The position numbers and the translations under genes were made by a program. Below, one piece after another: positions 59,787 through 64,000 of a stretch of 64,000 bases of DNA (the first letter of the stretch is position 1; each line of letters starts with the position of its first letter). The notes beneath the pieces are model-generated. The model ran no database searches, was not told where the DNA came from, and worked only from the letters and a program-made list of their open reading frames with translations. The DNA is from Morchella semilibera (lineage: Eukaryota > Ascomycota > Pezizomycetes > Pezizales > Morchellaceae): assembly GCA_009192285.1 (NCBI GenBank), contig WBVU01000004.1, positions 2,254,001 through 2,318,000 of the forward strand, written 5' to 3'.

Positions 59787-60169
59787 TCTTTCTCCCCTTT
59801 CCTCGCTGTTCCAAGTAATCACTTCATTTGGAGGGTTTTAGAGTTTTATCACAAAATTCTCCTTGTTTCGGTTGGGTTGTTCGCTTGTGTGTTACATTCT
59901 GTTGTGCGCAGGGTTAGGGTTTGGGAAAAGTCGCTGGTGTGATCATTGACACACGCTAAGAAGGATTCAACGCCCTTAGGAATTGTGATGGGGCATAGAA
60001 TCCTTTTTAGCACTCAACCATGATCTCTACAGCTTTTAGGTTCTGAGCGCTGAACAAATAGGTATAGGCACAAAGAAGAATTTGATATTTGACCAAGATA
60101 AGTATACAAGAACGTAAGGCCTGAAGCTAAAAAATAAATGAATGAAAAAGAAAAATAAATACTGCAAAA
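59787..60169. other. Spacer between tRNA-Cys and cellobiose dehydrogenase
   Basis: Nothing recognisable apart from A/T-rich bases near 60128-60160, which are the likely 3' untranslated region of the dehydrogenase. Confidence 0.55.
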
Positions 60170-63058
60170 CTACAAGCACTGCGAATAGTAGTCGTTAAGG
60201 ACTGTGCACGTGTACCCAGTCGCGCAAACTGTTGATCCCGGGTATCCCTGTTTTGAGCACCATTAGTATTGTCATTGTCAGAGACAGTCCATACCAACAT
60301 TGAGGCAGGCACGTGCGTAGATGGAGGGAGTGAGGGGAAGAGAAAAAAAAACTTACGATACCGCCACATTGGCTGTAGTGCGGCACGGCAGTTGCACTTC
60401 CGGATGCGCTGCTGGTGGTCGTCGTGGGGGTGGCCAGGGCAAGAATCTTCTCGACGGCCTTCTCGGCCGCGATCATGATGGGAGCGGAGGGGTTGGTAGT
60501 GACGTGGCCGGGGAAGATTGAAGCGTCAACGACAAACTATTCACGGTCAGTATAGGAGTTGGGGGGGAGTTGGGGGGGAATTTGGGGGGATATGAGAAAA
60601 TAGAGGGCTAACCAGGTTGTCAGTTCCATAGACCTTCGCGTTGGTGTCTACGACACTTCCCGTCGTCCCATCGCCAGCCAACCCAGAGTCAGTCCCCATC
60701 TTGCAGGTCCCAATCCAGTGGTTTGAGCGTCTGCTATCAACATAGGAGTTGACATATTCTAGTGCGGTTACACCCGCCGCGGGCCTGATGAACGTGATAC
60801 CGCCCTTGTCCCTCGCAGCGTTGAGGACGCTCTGGACACCACGCACTACTACATCAATGTCGGCCGCATCTCGAAGGAATGGAGACGTGCTGATCTGCAT
60901 GTTCAGCGAGCTGGTGATGGTCATACGTCCTCGCGATGTCACACCGGTGCCGAGGTACTGTGACATTGTTACGAGGTTATCACCCTCCTGTCCCAACGAC
61001 CCCTCACTACGTGCTGTCCACTGCAGCTGGCGTGTAATTCCGTCGGTACCGACGAAAGACTCCCAAAGCATGGTGTTTGGTCCAGGTGCGGCGGTCGCAA
61101 GGATCCCAGCCCTCTGGTTCAGGTAGAGGTTCATGTCGGTAGTATTTGGGTTGTCGTACGCACCATAGAAGTCGTAGCTCGTGACGCTGGCGTGGCTGAA
61201 TACCATATCTGTGTTTGTGTGGTCGAGGACATTATAACCTACAGGGAGGCGGATCCATTCACTCTCTGCCTGCATTGCAGCGCCCTCCAGAGATGACTTC
61301 ACGATGTTCAACTGGTCTGTAGGGCCGATGCCGGAACGGAGGAGGATCTTCGGAGACCCGAATGCACCAGCAGAGAGGATAACACGGCCGGTGGTGGGTG
61401 TCACATTATAGACTCCGAGCTTTCCACCAACCGTTGTGGAGGAAGGTGTCACCAGTACACCAGTGATATGGCCGGAGCTGCGCAATGTCTTGATGACGGT
61501 TGTGTTGACGGCGAGGGCAAAGTTGGAGCGGGCCTTTGAGGTTTGAAAGTATGTTCCAAGGGGTCCGCCACGCTCGCCGTTGGAGTACATGAATGGAGAG
61601 TGGGCGAATGTGCGGTTCTTTTGGTTAGGAACTGAGTTTGCGGTGACCTCTGACCAGCCGGCGGTCTTCAGGACGCTGGAGAGGACGGTATAAGGCGCCT
61701 GCAAATAGCGTACGCCGTTGCTAGATGGGTTGTCGGTGCCGGGAATACGGTTAAAGACTTTATTGGTCGCAGAGACCATATCAGTCGCTTTCCAGCCAGT
61801 CGGGAAGTTGTCATTCCAGTCTCTATCCGGAGGCTTGAAAAATAGTCCTGCATTGACGGCTGTCCCACCACCAAGGACACAACCCGCCATTTGATCAATG
61901 TCGTTACAGGCAATCCCGGCACTGTCCACCCAGATCTGGTTGCAGAGACCCGGTACATCGAAGCGTGTCAAGCCCTTTCCTTGCAGCCAGGCAGGTCCAA
62001 CTGTACCTCCGGAATTGTAGGTACTTGGTGGACCGCGCTCGATCAAAAGCACACTCTTACCGGTTTCGGACAGGCGGTCCGCAACTGTTATTATCATTTA
62101 GCCAGTCACCTTACTAAGTAGGGAGAGGGTTCAATGATCAACTCACCAACCAACCCTGCCGCACCACCGCCAACAACAATATAATCATAAGTGCCCAACA
62201 CTGTTGTGCTTGTAGGTGTCGCCGTGGGTGCTGTAGTGCTAGCCACAGTAGTAGTAGTTGGAACTGCAGTCGGCGTCGGCGCAGCTGCAAGCCACCCCTC
62301 ATACCCGGACTGTCTCGCGCTTGTAAGTATAACACCATACTGACCAAATCCCTGGTGCTCCTCAAAAGTAGAAGCAGGACTGGTGGGGTCATCAACGGGG
62401 GCGGTGCTCTGGGCCCATCCCATAACGGTAAAGTCGGCTGTAGGGTCAAAGCCACCATCTGTCCAGGTCACGCAGTCTACGCAGCGGAAGGTGTAGGAGA
62501 AATGGGTGGCATTAATACTGGTGTAAAGGGGGATACTGCTGGCAGTTCCAGAGTAGACTGTGGGCTCGAGATAACCACTATGAGATGTTAGCGCTACTCC
62601 TTTATTTTGCCTACTCATGGGGTACCTACGAGGCCATGCGGAATGACTGTACAATTTCATTTCCGTTCACCCACACAACGGAGAGAAGGTTCCCGTTCAT
62701 ACCGCCACCGAAACTGACGCCAGACCATCCACCGATGGGGCCAACCTATACATCATCAGAATCTCAGGTCAATACCAATATTCGCAATAATACTCACAAT
62801 CTGCCCAATAAACTCATTGGTTGGTGCGGTCGGAAAGACAACTGAAAAACTGAAACCCCCATATGAGCTAGTAAGGAAGCGCTGAAAGATTATCCCCGTC
62901 TCGGGGTCGGTGTATGTAGTCGTTGACTGTGCGAGTACTATCACCCACCACGAGAAAAATCAGCAAATACGTTTATAAATACAATTTCAACAAGGAACTT
63001 ATTTACCTGAACTGGTCAGACCTAGCACCGACAACAGGTAGAAGAAAGAGATTTTCAT
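60170..63058 (-). CDS. cdh: Cellobiose dehydrogenase (cytochrome, flavin and CBM1 domains)
   Basis: A secreted flavocytochrome that oxidises cellobiose at FAD and passes electrons through heme b to acceptors such as lytic polysaccharide monooxygenases. Seven exons: 63058-63007, 62937-62798, 62745-62630, 62577-62147, 62084-60613, 60536-60357 and 60247-60170. All introns are GT-AG (52-109 bases) and all phases agree, giving 822 residues. The signal peptide ends near LTSSVLA-QS. The cytochrome domain has Met80 (FGGGMNG) and His177 ([10 protein letters not shown]) as likely heme ligands. A Thr/Pro/Ala linker spans about 201-231. The GMC dehydrogenase begins [12 protein letters not shown] (FAD binding), with catalytic His702 ([11 protein letters not shown]) and Asn752 (TTNPSAPIM). 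A complete CBM1 (789-822) starts HYSQCGG and ends YYSQCL with its cysteines in place. This is the ascomycete class IIA layout. Nothing looks broken. Confidence 0.97.
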
Positions 63059-64000
63059 ATTGGCGGCTCAGTAAAGGAAAGACTATCACCGGAACCGGAT
63101 TTGGTTGGCGGTTTGGGATGAACGAGTCGTCTGTCTCTTACTTTCTTGAGAGAGATAGTACAGGAGATCATGGAGGACCGATGGGGTTCTTATATCGATT
63201 CTCGGAGAACCTTTTTGACTAGCAGTGGGCAATAAATGAAGAGTCGAGGAAATTCGTATGGTTCATTACATCGTTAGCGCGATGGCCGTCTGGATAGGCC
63301 ATGCACTTGGGAAGTGAGGTTTCCTGGGGTACATGTTAATTGTTAATTTGCAGTTGGAGCCGTATGCAGGCATGGATGAGGAAGCACCTACCTGCCTGTG
63401 CAGCACAACAGAGAAACGCCGTCGGTACGTTCACACGTTTTTCCGTACATGTGTGGGGGATCTCCGAGCTAGCAAACAAGACGGTATCACTTTAAATTGG
63501 TGTTTAACACTGTCACCGTGGTAGAGCTAGAGTATGATACCCTTAGGCATTGCAGTACAATTAACGGAATGGTAGAAATGATATCTACAAGTCAGTGGTT
63601 GACTACATGTCTGTTAACTTTACATGCATAGGTGGTTTCTACAGCTAACGGACGGAAAGCTCCGAACATTCGTCCTTACACACAAAAAAAGGCTTATTTT
63701 CTTATTACACTTATTAAACCGTTTTCAACAAGCGGATCGACGACCTTCTCTTCTCCTCCCCCTGTGGATCATTAATAACGGTCTCTAGGCCCGAGTCTCC
63801 TGGTAACATGCAAGGATCATGGGTTTACTTTTTGCCGAGAGCGCCCAGAGCCAATAGGGGTCGAGTCAATTAATTCAAATGCCATCCCTGTACGCTACTA
63901 CTGCAGTACTCCTGCCCAGACCACAACCTGTACCTGCTTCAGATGGCGGTGTGGGGTGCGGGGAGATGCGTGCCTATATGCCAGATTGAAATTTGAAGAT
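63059..64000. other. Upstream region of cellobiose dehydrogenase, no gene
   Basis: The proximal 200 bases should hold the dehydrogenase promoter; on the minus strand a GATATAAG string lies about 130 bases before its ATG. The stretch CGCGATGGCCGTCTGGATAGGC near 63278 has a tRNA-Ser/Leu-like look but does not fold into a tRNA. No reading frame looks coding. Confidence 0.55.

Noticed and set aside
63270-63345. tRNA-Ser/Leu-like string GCGATGGCCGTCTGG
   Set aside because: The similarity is limited to the D-arm region; no anticodon or acceptor stem forms.
1-64000. CRISPR arrays, operons, prokaryotic promoters or a biosynthetic cluster
   Set aside because: The window is eukaryotic, with introns and isolated monocistronic genes. 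No regularly spaced repeats and no polyketide, peptide-synthetase or terpene genes were seen.

Overview
This is nuclear DNA of a filamentous ascomycete. The evidence is short GT-AG introns (about 50-140 bases) with CTAAC/CTAAT-like branch sites, secreted plant-cell-wall enzymes, a cellobiose dehydrogenase with a fungal cellulose-binding module, and fungal-type C2H2 proteins. Gene density is very low: I can support eleven protein genes and one tRNA in 64 kb. The spacers are long, AT-rich and littered with small inverted-repeat elements. That density resembles the repeat-rich genomes of Pezizomycetes such as truffles and their relatives. This placement is an inference from layout, not a sequence match.

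Layout. 1-7.6 kb holds a three-exon C2H2 zinc-finger gene (1358-2370) and a three-exon gene of unknown function (6725-7628), with three small foldback elements between and around them. 7.6-13.8 kb is gene-free and has a cluster of miniature inverted-repeat elements (10.7-12.5 kb). 13.8-21.7 kb has a DJ-1/PfpI-family gene (minus), a Myb-like gene with an uncertain junction (plus), and a major-facilitator transporter (minus). 21.7-29.4 kb has no recognisable gene. 29.4-33.6 kb carries a divergent pair of paralogous small genes of unknown function with identical first-exon length and intron position. 38.9-39.8 kb encodes a secreted polysaccharide lyase. 39.8-54.6 kb is another gene desert. The last 10 kb is gene-rich by comparison: a 634-residue C2H2 protein, an AhpD/carboxymuconolactone-decarboxylase-like protein, tRNA-Cys(GCA), and a complete seven-exon cellobiose dehydrogenase.

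There is no operon-like or cluster logic among the genes. The one functional theme is extracellular polysaccharide attack: the lyase at 38.9 kb and the cellobiose dehydrogenase at 60.2 kb are both secreted, but 20 kb apart.

The most unusual signal is in the spacers. The 8-base palindrome TACATGTA occurs at least 42 times by eye against an expectation of about one, always outside the coding exons I define. Alongside it lie nine or more foldback elements, most flanked by TA. Two families have more than one copy here. I see no transposase able to move them.
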